Source of the DNA: Lepidodermella squamata
Lineage: Eukaryota > Gastrotricha
DNA length: 64,000 nucleotides
Direction: 5' to 3'
Assembly (NCBI GenBank): GCA_047495785.1
Contig: JBLDXI010000034.1
Location: 1,116,001-1,180,000, forward strand
Below, piece by piece: positions 46,041-58,490 of the stretch. A program made the translations under genes and the position numbers. The notes under the pieces were generated by a model. It was not told the DNA's origin. It saw only the letters and a list, made by a program, of their open reading frames with translations, and did no database searches. How positions within the stretch are numbered: position 1 is the first letter of the stretch; each line of letters begins with the position of its first letter.

Positions 46041-49000
46041 ATGAGTGAATTTTTCCTTTCAATCATCGTGATGGTCTGTGTCTATCCTATATTAACTTCG
46101 CAGCGTGAGTGATGCTTTTGAGCTAAAAAAATTAGCTGAAGAGAACAATTTAGAATGCTCACCGCCGTGTTCCGAAAGAGGCGGCTATTGCACTGCTTCT
46201 AACACGTGCCAATGCCTGGCTCGATTCACAGGAGCAACTTGCTCTCAGAGTAAAATTTGCAGCTTTTCACTATCAGTTTCGCGAAGGTTATTTTTTTACA
46301 AGCTATTGGATCGCAAGTCGACCCGGATAGCTACGTCCAAGATTATTCCTACGCCGCAGATGGAAATTACGGTATAAGATAATCTGTTGATAGCGTCTTC
46401 CCTTAACAAACCGATTTCAGCCACGAACTGGGTATTCAGGAGCAACCAGAATTTTCAGGTGTTGGGCTCGAAAAATGAAATAAACCTTCTGCAAGGCTCG
46501 TTGAGCTACACTAGCTTCTTCAACAAAAACGTAACTCACGGCAGCGAGAATACATATTCAAATTTAAAAATCAATGTATACAGGCTTTCAGTTTAAGTGA
46601 TTTTTCAATCAATCTAACTATGCAAATCGACACATCAGGCAATTGTCTTGATGCCTATCAATTCGGAATCGTGTCAAATTCGAGCCTTTCACATTCAACG
46701 CCGACTCAAGGAAATTCAGCGGATTGATGATCCGCGTTTGGTATTATTGGAAAAAATTCGAAATTATCTCTTCGCAAACAGCGACGAACTATCTTGACCT
46801 GATTACTAACAATGCAACAACGTCTGTTCCGCTGAATGAGAACAACCTGAAAGGCAGGCATCAACTAGGTCTTGTCATCCGAAACGGCAATAAGCTTTCG
46901 CTTGATTTTTGCACAATCACGTCTTGCACTGCGATTTTCTCTGATTTGACGATTGCAAGCCAATTGCCGACAGTTGGCGCCAATTTACAGCCAGCTGTAT
47001 TTTTCCTATCTGCAATAAATAACGGCTGCACATATCCAGCTAGACTTGTCGATCTACGCGTCTATCCACAGAGTAAGTCGCTTCAGTGTACGAATCATAG
47101 ATTCTCTTAGTTGAAATATTCTCTTAAAGAAAGTAATTTTATAAAATTTCGCTCGTTTCGATCGCCATTTTCAGTCCTTATCAAGTAGCTACCCGAACAA
47201 CAAAAAATCATTTCTTTTACGAGTATCCTAGAGTCGCGTGTCTTATTTTCGGGTTTTGCGGATATTTTTTTCTTCCCGCCAATGATTCATCTATGTTTTT
47301 GTGGAGTTCCTTTCGTTATTGCTGGAGGTTTGAGGACAAAATGCTAGAAACGTCGAAACAATTATAGGCGCGTGCCGATGTTTTCTCGACGCACACAGAC
47401 ATAAAAAATATCACTTAGAAATCTCGATCGTAAAACGACGTTTCTCGCAGTTTCTCGCAGTTTCTCGCATTGGAGTTTTTTCGACTCTTCTCGACCCGGT
47501 CACTTTTTATACGCATTTGCGGGTTTTTCAGACGTTAATTTGAAATTATCGTAAAAATATCGAGCATTTTTAACTGCCTATACAGGATTTCCAGACGTTT
47601 TTTGTAAATATATGCTTTTGGGGTTTGATGGCCATTTACTTGAAGTTGTCGCCAAAAATAATCAAAGTTCGAATTATTCATAGATCCATAAAGACAATAA
47701 TTGTTATGCGATGGCTGGTGGTGTAGTCGATGTGAGGCTTGACTGTGCAGTCGATGTCAGGGGTTCAACCCCCACACTGGTCGCACATTTTTAATTAGTG
47801 TTTTAATTAATAACTCTCCATATAGAGGGGGGTCTTTGCCACGAATCGTCTGGGGGGTCCCAATACCTAACCTGTTTCAATAGCGATTCCGAGTCTCTGC
47901 GCTCTACGTGTCCGTACCATCGTAATTGATTTCTAGCGACCTTTGTTGATAATTTTTGCGTATTACATTTTTCCTAATTGTTTCATTTCGGACCCTATCA
48001 GCCAGCCTAATTCCAGTAATGTTCCTGAGCCATTGCATCTGGCAAACATCTAGCTTTCTTTCTAGGCTATTCTAGCTATTCTAGGCATTTCATTTCAGCC
48101 TCGATTTTTAAGCTCGTATTGCTTTTTTTCATAGCTCCGAATGATTTTTCTATCCGATTTCTAATATCAGCATTGCAACTACCGTCGGATGTTAGCGTGC
48201 TACCTAAATATGTGTAATTTTCTACTCGTTCGATATTTTGATCATAAATTTTGAAATGTTCGCATCCGCCATCCGGTGCTTCGTTTACTACCATGAACTT
48301 TGTTTTAGTTACGTTAATTTTCAGTCCTAATTCTGTGCGTTTCGCTTTGCCCGAAGAATGAGATTCCCACGGCGTTTTACTAATTTGACGTCCGCTTTTT
48401 TGAAAAACTGATCCCGTGGCTGACAATTTTTGGTCCTGAAAAAAAATCGGAGAAGAAACAAATCAAAGGTCCTACTACGTACACTGAATCGCTTCATAAT
48501 TTTAAACTTCACACTTTCCGCATTTTTCACAGCTTGTTACCCCAGCTGTATGAGAGGTACATGTCTCAGCAACTACACCTGCGCTTGTTCACCCGGATGG
48601 ACTGGTGCGATTTGTGATCGGCGTTTGTTTCAAAAATATTCTTGATAAACAAATGAATTAAATTCTCCTCACCAGCCGGTCCTTTCTGCAATCCGCCGTG
48701 CTCGAAAGGCAAATGTGTTGCGACTAACACTTGCGAATGTAGGCAAGGATGGACTGGTTCTAGTTGTGACCGACGTGATTACATTTAATTTACTCGTTAT
48801 TTCTTGACTCACGACTTATTATTTTGGCAGAGCTTTGCGGCTCAGCCGTTTGCTCGAGCAATGCTTATTGCGGCGCACCGGGAGAGTGCCGCTGTTTCAA
48901 CAAATGGAAAACTGGCGCCACTTGTGGGGAAAGTAAAGTGGTATTTTAATGCCCCAACTCTTGTTAATGCTTTTCGGCTAGACTTGTGCGACTGCAAGAA

Positions 49001-49085
49001 CGCGAAGCGCTGCTATGCTATGCTGTGCGACTGTGCCGATGGTTCACAGCGGCGTGACTGCAACGACCCCAACGCCATCTACTAA
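46041..49085 (+). CDS. Secreted EGF-LamG-EGF3 protein
   Basis: Nine exons: 46041-46104, 46136-46249, 46303-46371, 46421-46575, 46685-47072, 48533-48622, 48676-48774, 48831-48932 and 48982-49085; 394 aa. Signal peptide MSEFFLSIIVMVCVYPILTS. Next an EGF-like module (CSPPCSERGGYC...C.C...FTGATC), then a LamG-like domain ending NGCTYPARLVDLRVYP. Three more EGF-like modules (CYPSCMRGTC, CNPPCSKGKC, CGSAVCSSNAYC) each occupy one phase-1 exon. A Cys-rich tail finishes the chain. It is extracellular, probably a matrix or adhesion protein. The acceptor at 46684 is the least certain junction. The 1460-bp intron carries a LINE remnant and a tRNA-like element. AATAAA near 49268. Confidence 0.8.
47707..47785 (+). 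other. tRNA-like sequence (tRNA-derived repeat)
   Basis: A perfect B-box-type GGGTTCAACCCC, an A-box-like TGGTGTAGTCGATG upstream, and ends TGCGA/TCGCA that could pair over five bases. The anticodon stem would leave a six-base loop and the T stem is imperfect. This is more likely a tRNA-derived SINE head or tRNA pseudogene than a working tRNA. Confidence 0.4.
47850..48400 (-). pseudogene. LINE reverse-transcriptase tail fragment
   Basis: The minus strand encodes GLKINVTKTKFMVV, ENYTYLGSTLTSDGSCNADI and RNRIEKSFGAM. After frame breaks comes NQLRWYGHVERRDSESLL near 47880-47940, the common end of endonuclease-reverse-transcriptase LINE proteins. Stops and frame changes show that it is dead. It sits in an intron of the EGF-LamG gene. 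Confidence 0.75.
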
Positions 49086-50794
49086 ACGACCGAAACATCT
49101 GCAAGATGTAAAAAAATCGAAGGTTTTGATGATATAGTAGGGCGATGAGTAATTCAACTTGTTGTAGCTGAAATTGTGTTTTTTGATGCTTTGAAAGTTC
49201 AGTTTTACTCAGTTCATACAGCTTCTGTAACCTGTAAACTGTTATCGCTGAATGAGCAATTTCTATAATAAATAATAATGTGACTTGTTCAACAGACGCC
49301 GGGACGTGGGACGAATACTGTATGGACTCGACACTAACCACTTTTCTGCTGGACAGGAAAAAATCCATAATTTTGATGTGAAAAAATCGAATGCAAAAAT
49401 GCAATTTTTTACTCCTAAAAAGCACCATTTTTACGCATCCGCCCATTAAAAAGCCAAAAGCAGGTAAAGTTTCACGATTGGACCGTATAGGCAAGCCATT
49501 ATGATAGATGTGAACTTAATTCTTAGGAATATCGACAGCTCCAATCACGATCTTTGCAACAGTACAAAATTCACAATTTTCGGACTGAGCCATGATTTTA
49601 TCTTGAATTTAATGACAAAATCCATTGTTGTGTCTGTCGCTCGCTGTTACGCAACGGCCGTCCAGCCTTATTGTTCGGGCGCCTGTCGCGTCGCTGCGTC
49701 CGTGAACGCTCTACCGTTTTGTCGCGCAACACTGATGCGACACCGGCGATACGCGCGACACCGCCGAGTCCGCGAACAAGTGCGTGACACCGGATTTGTC
49801 GCGAATAATACGAAAAACGTTTCGCGCCGCTCAGTTGTCGCGTGCGACAAATCGCGAGTCCGTGAACCTACTTTACTGTTCCATCGATAGCGCAAACGGG
49901 GCTTTGAGGTCAGAAAAACTAGATTTGGCCACAAGATGAACCTCAGTAAAGAAGCCGCTGATCGTAAACAAGTACCCCAGCCTTTTTTTACTGATGTTCA
50001 AATCGTCTAATTAATTTTTCCTCAGGGTGCGATCTTGGATCCCGGAGCTGTCAGGGATGGACATTTTGTTCTTGTTTTTGCTAAAATGACTAGTCATTTC
50101 AACTAAAAAGCGCGCGAAGCGAGAACATTTTAAAGATTTTCCACTTAAACACGCTCCAAAGCCTCTCAAAATTAACGAAACAGTGGGATAAATTCTCATG
50201 TTTGTCTGGTCCGGCCGAGCTGTGGGGATGATCCCCCCATTCCCCTGAAAGTCGCACACTGGATTTACTCGCAAATGGGAAAAGCTGATAATCGATGGCA
50301 AAGCTGATAGGCATAAAGTAATACAGCTGGCAGCACGATACACACATCGAAAAGCTCAGACAAATTATAGTTCTTACTGCGAATATACGACTATGATGAA
50401 GAGAAAACGCGCCCCCGCCAGTTTATCAATTGAATTTTCGATATCGTGGCTTCAAAGTTACATCCGTCTGTTTTCGAACGTCTTTCACTATCAAACTTTT
50501 TTAGAATCGATTCATCATCTTCAGTTGCAATTTCAATTTCTTTTTGTAGGCATATGTGTACCAATTAACAATGCTTTATTCACTGCCGGGAAGAGATGAA
50601 TTCACTTCCTATGCTATGTTAGCAAGATCACGACAAAAGATAAAAGCTCAGGCATCGAAAGTCTTTTTCTGCAACGTGATCATAAATATATGCTATTCTC
50701 GAGTTTGCGTAGTGCTTGCAGCCGGAAAAGTTGCGCTCCGAGCGACATTGACAGGTGATATTCGCTTGAAAGAATCCCACGTCGCGATAAAGGA
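49086..50794. other. Intergenic DNA before GPCR B
   Basis: The 3' region of the EGF-LamG gene comes first. A CG-rich stretch with many TCGCG motifs follows (49640-49870). A segment at 50108-50160 (GCGAAGCGAGAACATTTT..) resembles the interior of the hAT-like element at 6903-6940. No gene seen. Confidence 0.5.
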
Positions 50795-52026
50795 ATGAAT
50801 AGATCTCAGCCTAAGTTTCCAGTCGTACAGATAGTCAACAGCGGTTGGTTATTAGCCAATTTTTCAGAGCAAGGTTATGGCCACGCTAAGGAATTTTACA
50901 GCGGCTACGCTCATGATCTATCATCTACAAGCATGGCAGATCGATTGGGGTTCCCAATTGCTTCTGGCCTATTGACTCTCGCCCTGATACCTACCTGCAT
51001 CTTCAATTTGATCACCCTGGTCCGACGTGGGGTGAAACGCGATTTCCTAATGCTAGCAATCTTCCTCCACATTCGAAGCATCCTGTTTGCGATAGTCATT
51101 ACTTTGCTATTCACCGCCCCTGTTGCGACTGGAGGCTGGGATTGGCCTGAATGGACATGTGGCACTATCTTCGTCGCAGCATGGATCACTGGAATCTACG
51201 GAACTAACATCGAATCTCTCATATCATACGAACGAAGGATGTGCCTGACTTCGAAATCGATCAATTATCGAACAAATACCATCAAGATTTTGGCTATAGC
51301 TCTGGCGCAGCTCGTTTCATGCACTTTGATGAGTCTCGCTTTCCTGATATGGCCTTTCAATACAATGAGAGTTAGGAAACTGATAGTCGAGGGCTTTAAC
51401 AACAATCAACCGATAGCTCTCTGTTCGTGTTGGGATTTTAACTTTATCAACGATTTCGATACCTCATTCCTAATGATTCTCTACTACGCTTTGAACTACA
51501 GCTTCGCTATTCCATTCCTTGGCTACAACTATTGGATAGCTTTCAAGAGTATATCTAACCTTCGAACTGGGCGCAGTAGAAGCAAGACTAACGTGAATAC
51601 TGTGGCATCGACAATGCGATCAACTTTTACATCTAACCACACGGTGAGAAGTGTTAGAATTCTAGATTGGCAACGCCGCGAAATCTACCTGATGAAGTTG
51701 TCAGTTCTAATGTTTGTCGTTTTCATCATCACATTTCTGCCAGCTTTCTGGTCGACGTAAGTACTTTGCTAACTTCTGAAGCCAGCTCTTAAAGTTCTGC
51801 TACTATTTTTAGATTCGCGCTGGCGACTTGGAGACTTGGCTCTTATCACATCGAAGTAGCTTGGGTTCGAAAATTTTCCCTCTGTGTTGTGATATCCGGT
51901 TCTCTTATATCGGCGATCCTACAGTCAATATCACCAGCGCATCTCGAGATATGGTTTGACAAGCTAGGAAAATGGTGGGGTCGGTTACGCAGGAAAAACC
52001 GGCGCGTTAACTTCTCAATTAGCTAA
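50795..52026 (+). CDS. Rhodopsin-like GPCR B
   Basis: Two exons, 50795-51756 and 51813-52026; 391 aa. It is a close paralogue of GPCR A: the same intron position and phase (codon ACA split AC/A), the same N-terminus style (MNRSQPKFPVVQIVNSGWLL), the same ERR after helix 3, and the same FLPAFW at the end of helix 6. The third intracellular loop is the main difference, shorter and with fewer asparagines. Helix 7 and the basic tail come from exon 2. It is a membrane receptor with no recognised ligand. Confidence 0.8.
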
Positions 52027-52428
52027 CACCATGGCCTGAACTAAATCTCCCTACCTTCACATTGAAAAAAGGATTCTATTGATTCGCCATTGATGGCAGC
52101 AGAAGTTGTCTATCCATCGAATATCGATAAAACACTTTTCAGATATATCGTTTATATAACCTCGTAGAGCGAAGAGCATCACTTGTAAAAAATTCAAAAA
52201 AATGAATAAAACATATTTGCAATTGACAGCTGAAATAACTGACGATAAACATTGTCTCCATGCATAAGGAATTTTTCTGCAATAATTTGGAGAATATCGG
52301 GGGCTGGGGCATAAATACCTGGCGGGATATTTCGAAGGAATTCGGCGCACAAAAATGTGTTTATTTGACCAAGCAAGAACTCAGAGAATTGCTCAGCAAT
52401 CATTTCATGTATTTTCAATTTCGTTTCG
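52027..52428. other. Short intergenic gap before the lectin-repeat gene
   Basis: Contains the GPCR B 3' region and the upstream region of the next gene. The minus-strand open frames here are not supported. Confidence 0.5.
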
Positions 52429-55400
52429 ATGAAACTTTATTTTAGTGTGTATATAGCAGCAGGTTAGCTTTTCTCAAGTCAAATTACTGAGTTTACTGTT
52501 TATTTTATACAGGACTTGTATTCACAGCCTTGAGCGGAATAGATGCAACTTTGAGTATGATTGTTGATGAGTTCAAAGGATTGAATTATTTGTCTTCGAT
52601 TACAGCTATTCCCGTTGATGTCAACTATGGTATCAACCTTGAGGCTCAATACGACTTCAACAGCCGCGGCAATGTTGGTGCCACTGGAAATACATCCTCA
52701 ACATCTACAGGTTAGAATGAATTTACCCTTTTCCATCCTTCATCTTTCATCTTGATTCAAATTCAACAGAAAAGGACGACTATCCAGTTCCGCAGGGTAG
52801 CTGGAAGGTGCCCGACCGTTATGAAGCTGAATTCCGACCGCATTGGTCTTTCGATGAATTCAGTTCGATCAGTAAGCTTCAACTCCCTTTTTTTAGCCTA
52901 ATCATTTCAATCTTTTGAAGAGTGTCGATGGAGTTTCTACGGACGTTCATCGACCACATCAATTCCGAAAGATCAGATCGTCCTCGAACCAAAAGGCAGC
53001 GACCCCAAGTTCCCATCAGCATTCAGTCACAGTGTAAGTGGTGGCATATCGGGAATACCCTTTGAAACTATTTTTCAAACTAACAGCTCTTGGTTCCGGG
53101 TAAAGATTGGCGTCTCGAGCTTACGTACGAATTCTATGGAGGCCAGTACTGTGCAAAGCGACCATCCGGTGGTTTCGGGGTGTTTATGGTCGAGAATTCA
53201 ACGGCTTCAAACCCTGGCGACCAGTTTTCGACCATCAACAGAGATAGCTGCACCACCTTTCCCGGATTTGCCGCATGGGTGGACGACGCCTATATAACAC
53301 CATACTTCGCTCAAACCAAAGCCGGGTTCTGCCAGGGCGATAAGGAGTTAAACGGGTACAGTGTGAAGCTTCCTTCGAAACGAGGACCAACAAAGCTAAC
53401 GATTCAAAGCATTGGAAATGAGATTGTCGTAAGTTTTTAGGCTCAATTTTCCAATAAGATTCCTCACGAGTTTTTTTTCAAGATTTCGACTGAAGAAGCG
53501 AAAAATCCGACTAAGGCATTTATCAACACATTGCCATTCAATATCGCGGGCCTGGGCAACATTCGGAACAAGGTTATTGGTATTGCTGCAGATATTGATT
53601 CGTGTTACAAATCGGTCGTGATCTCGAGCTTCAACTTCTTCCATCTTAAGCCATGTACGTTTCATACTAAACGATCGGTGCGATGACTACAATTAGGGTT
53701 AGGGTTTGGCTTTTCGAATGATAAGGTTCCCGGTTTGGGTTTATTGTAGAAATTATGACCCGTTCTATCTCATTTACAAAAAGATCCATGCGATCCTGAA
53801 AATCCAGAAGAGCCAGTCACACCTGCGCCTGGTGAGCCGTCCTTGACAACTTTGAGGGACTCCACCACGGAATTCCCAGTGGGCACCTTGCCTCCGACTC
53901 CAGATGGCAACCCTATCACTCCGGAACCATCAACAACAACACAAACTCCCGAGGTAATAACAAATCCAGGCGATCATTCAGCGGTGACTGACGATCAAGG
54001 CCACACATTCACCGAGCCGACTACAACACCGGCTATCGTTCCTACTGTTCCTGGTTTTCCTGTTACCAACCCTGATGGCTCGCTCGTGACTAATGACCAG
54101 GGAACAACAATCACGCAACCGCCTTCGGCTGTGACTTACCCGAACGGACAACCGGTTACTGATCCTTCAGGGCAGCCTATCACCCTGCCACCTCCAGTTG
54201 TGGTTACCAATCCAGGTGATCATTCGGCCGTAACAGATGATAAGGGCCACACATTCACCTTGACTCCATCCACGCCTCCCTTGACAACCCCAGGTAAGGA
54301 AAAACACTGTAATTTGACTTGGGAATAACGATAAATTTTGATTCAGGAATCCCAGTTACTAACCCTATCGATCACTCGCCGGTAACTAATGACGCTGGTA
54401 CAACAATAACGCAGCCTCCTTCGACCGTAACAATACCAGGCGGCAGTCCGGTTACAAATCCGAACGGATTTCCTGTTACCATCCCGCCAGCTGATGTCGT
54501 CACAAATCCAGGCGATCACTCTGCTGTTACCGATGATCAGGGCCATACGTTTACAATGCCACCCGTTACTCCGGTCATTACAACCCCGGGCGTACCAGTT
54601 ACCAACCCTGGTAACCACCAGCCGGTCACGAATGACGTAGGCTCTACAATTACGCAGCCTGCTTCGACGGTAACAGGGCCTGACGGACATGTCGTGACTC
54701 AGCCTTCAGGCCAGCCGGTTACCATCCCACCGCCTCAGGTTGTAACAAATCCTGGCGATCACTCGGCTGTTACTGATGACAAAGGACATACGTTCACCTT
54801 ACCACCTGTCACTCCGTTGCCAACAAATCCTACCGGTGTCCCTATTACTAACCCTGGTAACCATCAGCCGGTAACGGATGATACTGGTTCGACAGTCACC
54901 CAAACTTTATCGACCGTTACCCAACCGAATGGAAACGTGGTTACTAACCCTTGGGGCGAACCAGTGACTATCCCGCCACCTGCTGTAGTCACTAACCCTG
55001 GCGATCATTCAGCCGTGACTGACGACAAGGGTCACACGTTTACTATGCCACCTGTAACACCTGCGCCAACGCAACCACCGGGAGCTCCAGTCACCAACCC
55101 AGGAAACCATAACCCGGTAACTGATGATACTGGTTCGACTATAACCCAGCCGATGTCTACTGTGACGCTGCCGGGTGGAAGTGTAGTTACCCAACCTTGG
55201 GGTGATCCAGTAACGGTAACCCCGCCCCTGGTTGTAACAAACCCGGGTGACCACAATGCGGTAACTGATGACAAGGGCCACACATTCACCGAACTTCCTC
55301 ACACAACTGGCGGGACAACTGTTCCAGGTAATCACAAGAATCTTGCGTATAAACCATTTAGCTGTTGAGTTTTTCGAGGCATCCCGGTTACTAACCCAGG

Positions 55401-58045
55401 TAGCGGTTCAGTTGTGACTAACGACGCTGGTACAACTATCACCCAACCCCCGTCGACTGTTACCCAACCCGATGGTAGCCCTGTTACCAATCCTTCTGGA
55501 GTTCCTATCACAATTCCACCGCCTGATGTAGTCACCAACCCTCATGATCACTCAGTCGTGACGGATGACGCGAAACATACCTTCACAATGCCACCTGTAA
55601 CACCAGCTACCACTCCAGTTCCAGGTGTACCGGTAACGAACCCAGGTAATGGCCAGCCGGTTACGGACGATAGAGGATCGACTGTAACTCAGCCGCTTTC
55701 TACAATCACTTGGCCGAATGGTAATGTGGTGACAGATCCATCGGGTAATCCTGTAACCCTACCACCGCCAGTGGTGGTTACAAACCCTGGAAATCACCAA
55801 CCGGTTACCGATGACAAAGGCCATACATTCACTATGGCACCGTCAACGCCTTTACCAACTACTGAACCTGGTAAGGATTCGGTCCTTCTATCTGTCGATT
55901 TCTAAGTCTTGTTAAAAAGGTGTTCCGGTTACTAATCCTGGTAACCACCAACCCGTTACCGATGACAGAGGTTCAACAGTAACTCAGCCGTTATCGACAG
56001 TAACAGGCCCGAATGGTAACCCCGTCACAGACCCATCGGGAGTTCCAGTGACGATCCCACCGGGTAGCGTGATCACTAACCCGATAGACCATAAACCAGT
56101 CACGGATGATCAGGGTCACACTTTCACTGAAGCTCCGTCAACGCCACTCACTACCACGCCTGGTAGATCATTTTTCAACTGAATCTACCTTAATAATTTT
56201 TCGATTTTTAGGCGCTCCTGTTAACCCTGGAAACCACGCGCCTGTCACAAATGATGCTGGGTCCACCATAACGCAACCAGCTTCGACGATAACAGTACCC
56301 GGTGGAGGCGTCGTGACACTTCCATGGGGCCAGCCCTCGACAATCCCGCCGCCTGACGTAGTTACTAACCCTGGTGATCACAAGCCGGTTACAGATGATA
56401 AGGGGCACACGTTCACCTACGCTCCCTCGAGTTCAACTCTTCCACCTGTCCCTGTTACTAATCCTGGCGATCATTCGTTGGTAACTGATGACTCTGGAAA
56501 AACTGTTACGCAACCGTTGTCTACAATCACAAATCCTAACGGTGGTGCAGTGACTGCACCCTGGGGAGGACCTGTAACCCTACCACCAGGTCAAGTTGTA
56601 ACCAATCCTGGCGATCACTCAGCTGTAACCGACGATAAGGGCCACACTTTCACCTATGCTCCGACTCTTCCTACGACTACAGTCCCTGGAGTGACAGTGA
56701 CCAACCCGAATGACCACTCGCCCGTGACGAATGATGCTGGTACGATCATCACCCAGCCTATAACGACGGTTACAGGACCAAATGGGCAGGTGATAACGGT
56801 TACGACACCTCCACCTGTTGTTGTCACAAACCCGGCGGATCACTCAGCTGTAACTGATGATAAGGGCCATACCTTCACTGTAGCAACAACAACACCTTAC
56901 CCAGGTAATTTAAATTCTGAAATTCTGAAATTCTGAAATTCTGAAATTCATTCTGAAATTATTTTCTAAAATTCTGAACTATCAAAATGCTTGAAGATGC
57001 TACACCGGGAATAACGGTAACAAACCCTGGAAATGGAAAGCCAATAACTGATGACTCTGGATCGACAATCACTCAGCCAATTTCGACAGTAACCCAGCCT
57101 AATGGGGATGTTGTGACAAACCCATTAGGAAGTCCGATTACTCTTCCACCGCCCGTCGTGGTAACTAACCCTGGTGATCACTCGGCTGTGACGGACGATC
57201 GAGGACACACCTTCCCCGCCACGCCATCGCTCCCCATTTCGACTACGCTGATTCAAGGTATTTTATTGATTTTATTAGAGATCGGCTGAATTAATTGGGG
57301 ATTAGGCGTTCCTGTCACAAATCCAGGAGACCATTCAGTAGTCACCAATGACGCCGGAACGACCATCACTCAGCCAATTTCAACCGTGACAGCACCTAAT
57401 GGCCAGCCTGTAACAGACCCATCCGGGAACCCAGTCACCCTACCGCCTCCCGTTGTCATAACAAACCCGGGCGATCACTCAGCGGTTACTGATGACAAGG
57501 GCCACACTTTCACCCAATCACCGGCGACCACTATACCAACTGTGACAGGGATCACAGTGACTCAAACTGATGGGGTACCAGGGGTAACCCAGCCACCTGG
57601 TGGTCTAATTACGGTTCCGGGTCAAGGTGGGAATTTCACATCAACCACAAGAGGAATTTCTACTACACTCAAATACAGCACCACTAAAAAGCCGCGTAAG
57701 AAATTTTAAGATGGAATATTTTCCAAATCTACTTTTCCTTTCACCTGAAGGCCATCAAACTACGCCTGCGAATGGTAAAATCTTTGTAAATTTTGGTAAT
57801 ATTTGATAGATGTTTCCTCAACAGATAAGGAGTGCGTTCTTAGCAAGAATTCATGGAACGATCACAATCGTTGTCAATGCCGTTGCATGCATATCGTTAG
57901 AAGGTGCAGTGATTCTCGTACTGAGAGCATTTTCATTGACAATGCCGTCCTGTCGCCCGAGTTCAACAAGCCAAGCGTTGACAGAGATTGCCCGGCTACG
58001 TCAGAGAACCACCTGTTCGAGACATGCAAATGCTGGTGTCCTTAA
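52429..58045 (+). CDS. Secreted L-type-lectin-like protein with Thr/Pro repeats
   Basis: Fifteen exons, frame-consistent throughout; 1591 aa. Exons: 52429-52462, 52513-52710, 52770-52871, 52921-53033, 53087-53428, 53483-53654, 53784-54293, 54347-55327, 55379-55870, 55920-56162, 56212-56904, 56997-57257, 57306-57695, 57751-57774 and 57825-58045. A signal peptide (MKLYFSVYIAAGLVFTALSG) spans exons 1-2. A jelly-roll domain (~80-320) includes LTYEFYGGQYC...GGFGVFMVEN and TKLTIQSIGNEIV and looks like an L-type lectin. About 14 repeats of the form VVTNPGDHSAVTDDKGHTFT follow, then a tail with nine cysteines. Probably an extracellular, heavily O-glycosylated matrix or mucus protein. AATAAA at 58223. 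Confidence 0.82.
53950..57540 (+). repeat. Intragenic ~75-80-aa coding repeats
   Basis: Each unit runs PVTNPGNHQPVTDD.GSTITQ, a variable STVT.PNG..VTNP.G.PVT link, IPPP.VVTNP, then GDHSAVTDDKGHTFT and a Pro/Thr-rich spacer. I count 14 of the DH-x-V-T-D-D-x-x-H-T-F signature, so about 13 complete units and one half. All introns in this region are phase 1 and cut the glycine at the start of a unit. Most exons therefore hold whole units and could be duplicated without a frame change. Confidence 0.9.
56912..56962. repeat. Short TTCTGAAA tandem repeat in an intron
   Basis: About five copies of ATTCTGAA lie between exons 11 and 12 of the lectin-repeat gene. Confidence 0.8.
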
Positions 58046-58375
58046 TCAAAAAGCAATAGATAGGGATACTGCTGCTCTAAGCAGATGCTTTGGCTTCGCT
58101 TATAATATACTGACTTATAACTATGCTATCGTAAGGTGCTTCAGCTATGTATTAAGATGGCTTCAGTGGTGCAAGAGCCTCGAGTATAGTTAGCAAAGCT
58201 TCATTGCTGCGAATATTCTCCTAATAAAACAAAGTTTTGTCTGGAATCATTCGAAGAGTTTAAAATATTCTGACATAGTAAGGTTTAGTGATTTTCCCGA
58301 GTTTTCCAGCCAATCGCGAAAATTGTGTTGGCTTGGAATGAGATAGATTCAGAGTTCAGGCAGGCGATATAAAAA
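58046..58375. other. 3' region of the lectin-repeat gene
   Basis: Contains the 3' UTR with AATAAA at 58223. Nothing else seen. Confidence 0.6.
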
Positions 58376-58417
58376 ATAAAATAAAAAATAAAAATAAAAA
58401 ATAAATAAAATAAAAAA
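58376..58417. repeat. AAAAT/AAATA low-complexity tract
   Basis: A run of AAAAT-type units ends directly against the tRNA gene. Its T-rich complement follows the 3' end of the minus-strand tRNA and could act as the RNA polymerase III terminator. Confidence 0.8.
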
Positions 58418-58490
58418 TGGAGGATACGGGCGTCGATCCCGTTACCTCTCGCATGCTAAGCGAGCGCTCTACCATTTGAGCTAATCCCCC
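58418..58490 (-). tRNA. tRNA-Ala(AGC)
   Basis: 73 bases on the minus strand, starting GGGGGATTAGCTCAAATGG. The acceptor stem GGGGGAT pairs with ATCCTCC and has the G3-U70 wobble pair that marks alanine tRNAs. The anticodon loop is in CTTAGCATG (anticodon AGC), the T loop is TTCGA-like (GATCGAC), and the discriminator base is A. CCA is not encoded, as usual in eukaryotes. There is no intron. Confidence 0.95.

Noticed and set aside
49501-49890. 129-codon plus-strand frame rich in Arg and Ala
   Set aside because: It reflects a CG-rich patch with many TCGCG words. There is an equally open antisense frame and no domain evidence.
54343-55538. Minus-strand open frames across the Thr/Pro repeats
   Set aside because: They are antisense shadows of the repetitive coding sequence. 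The plus strand has a signal peptide, splice sites and frame-consistent exons.
46041-58045. EGF-LamG gene and lectin-repeat gene as one long gene
   Set aside because: The EGF-LamG gene ends with its own stop and AATAAA, GPCR B lies between them on the same strand, and the lectin gene begins with its own signal peptide.
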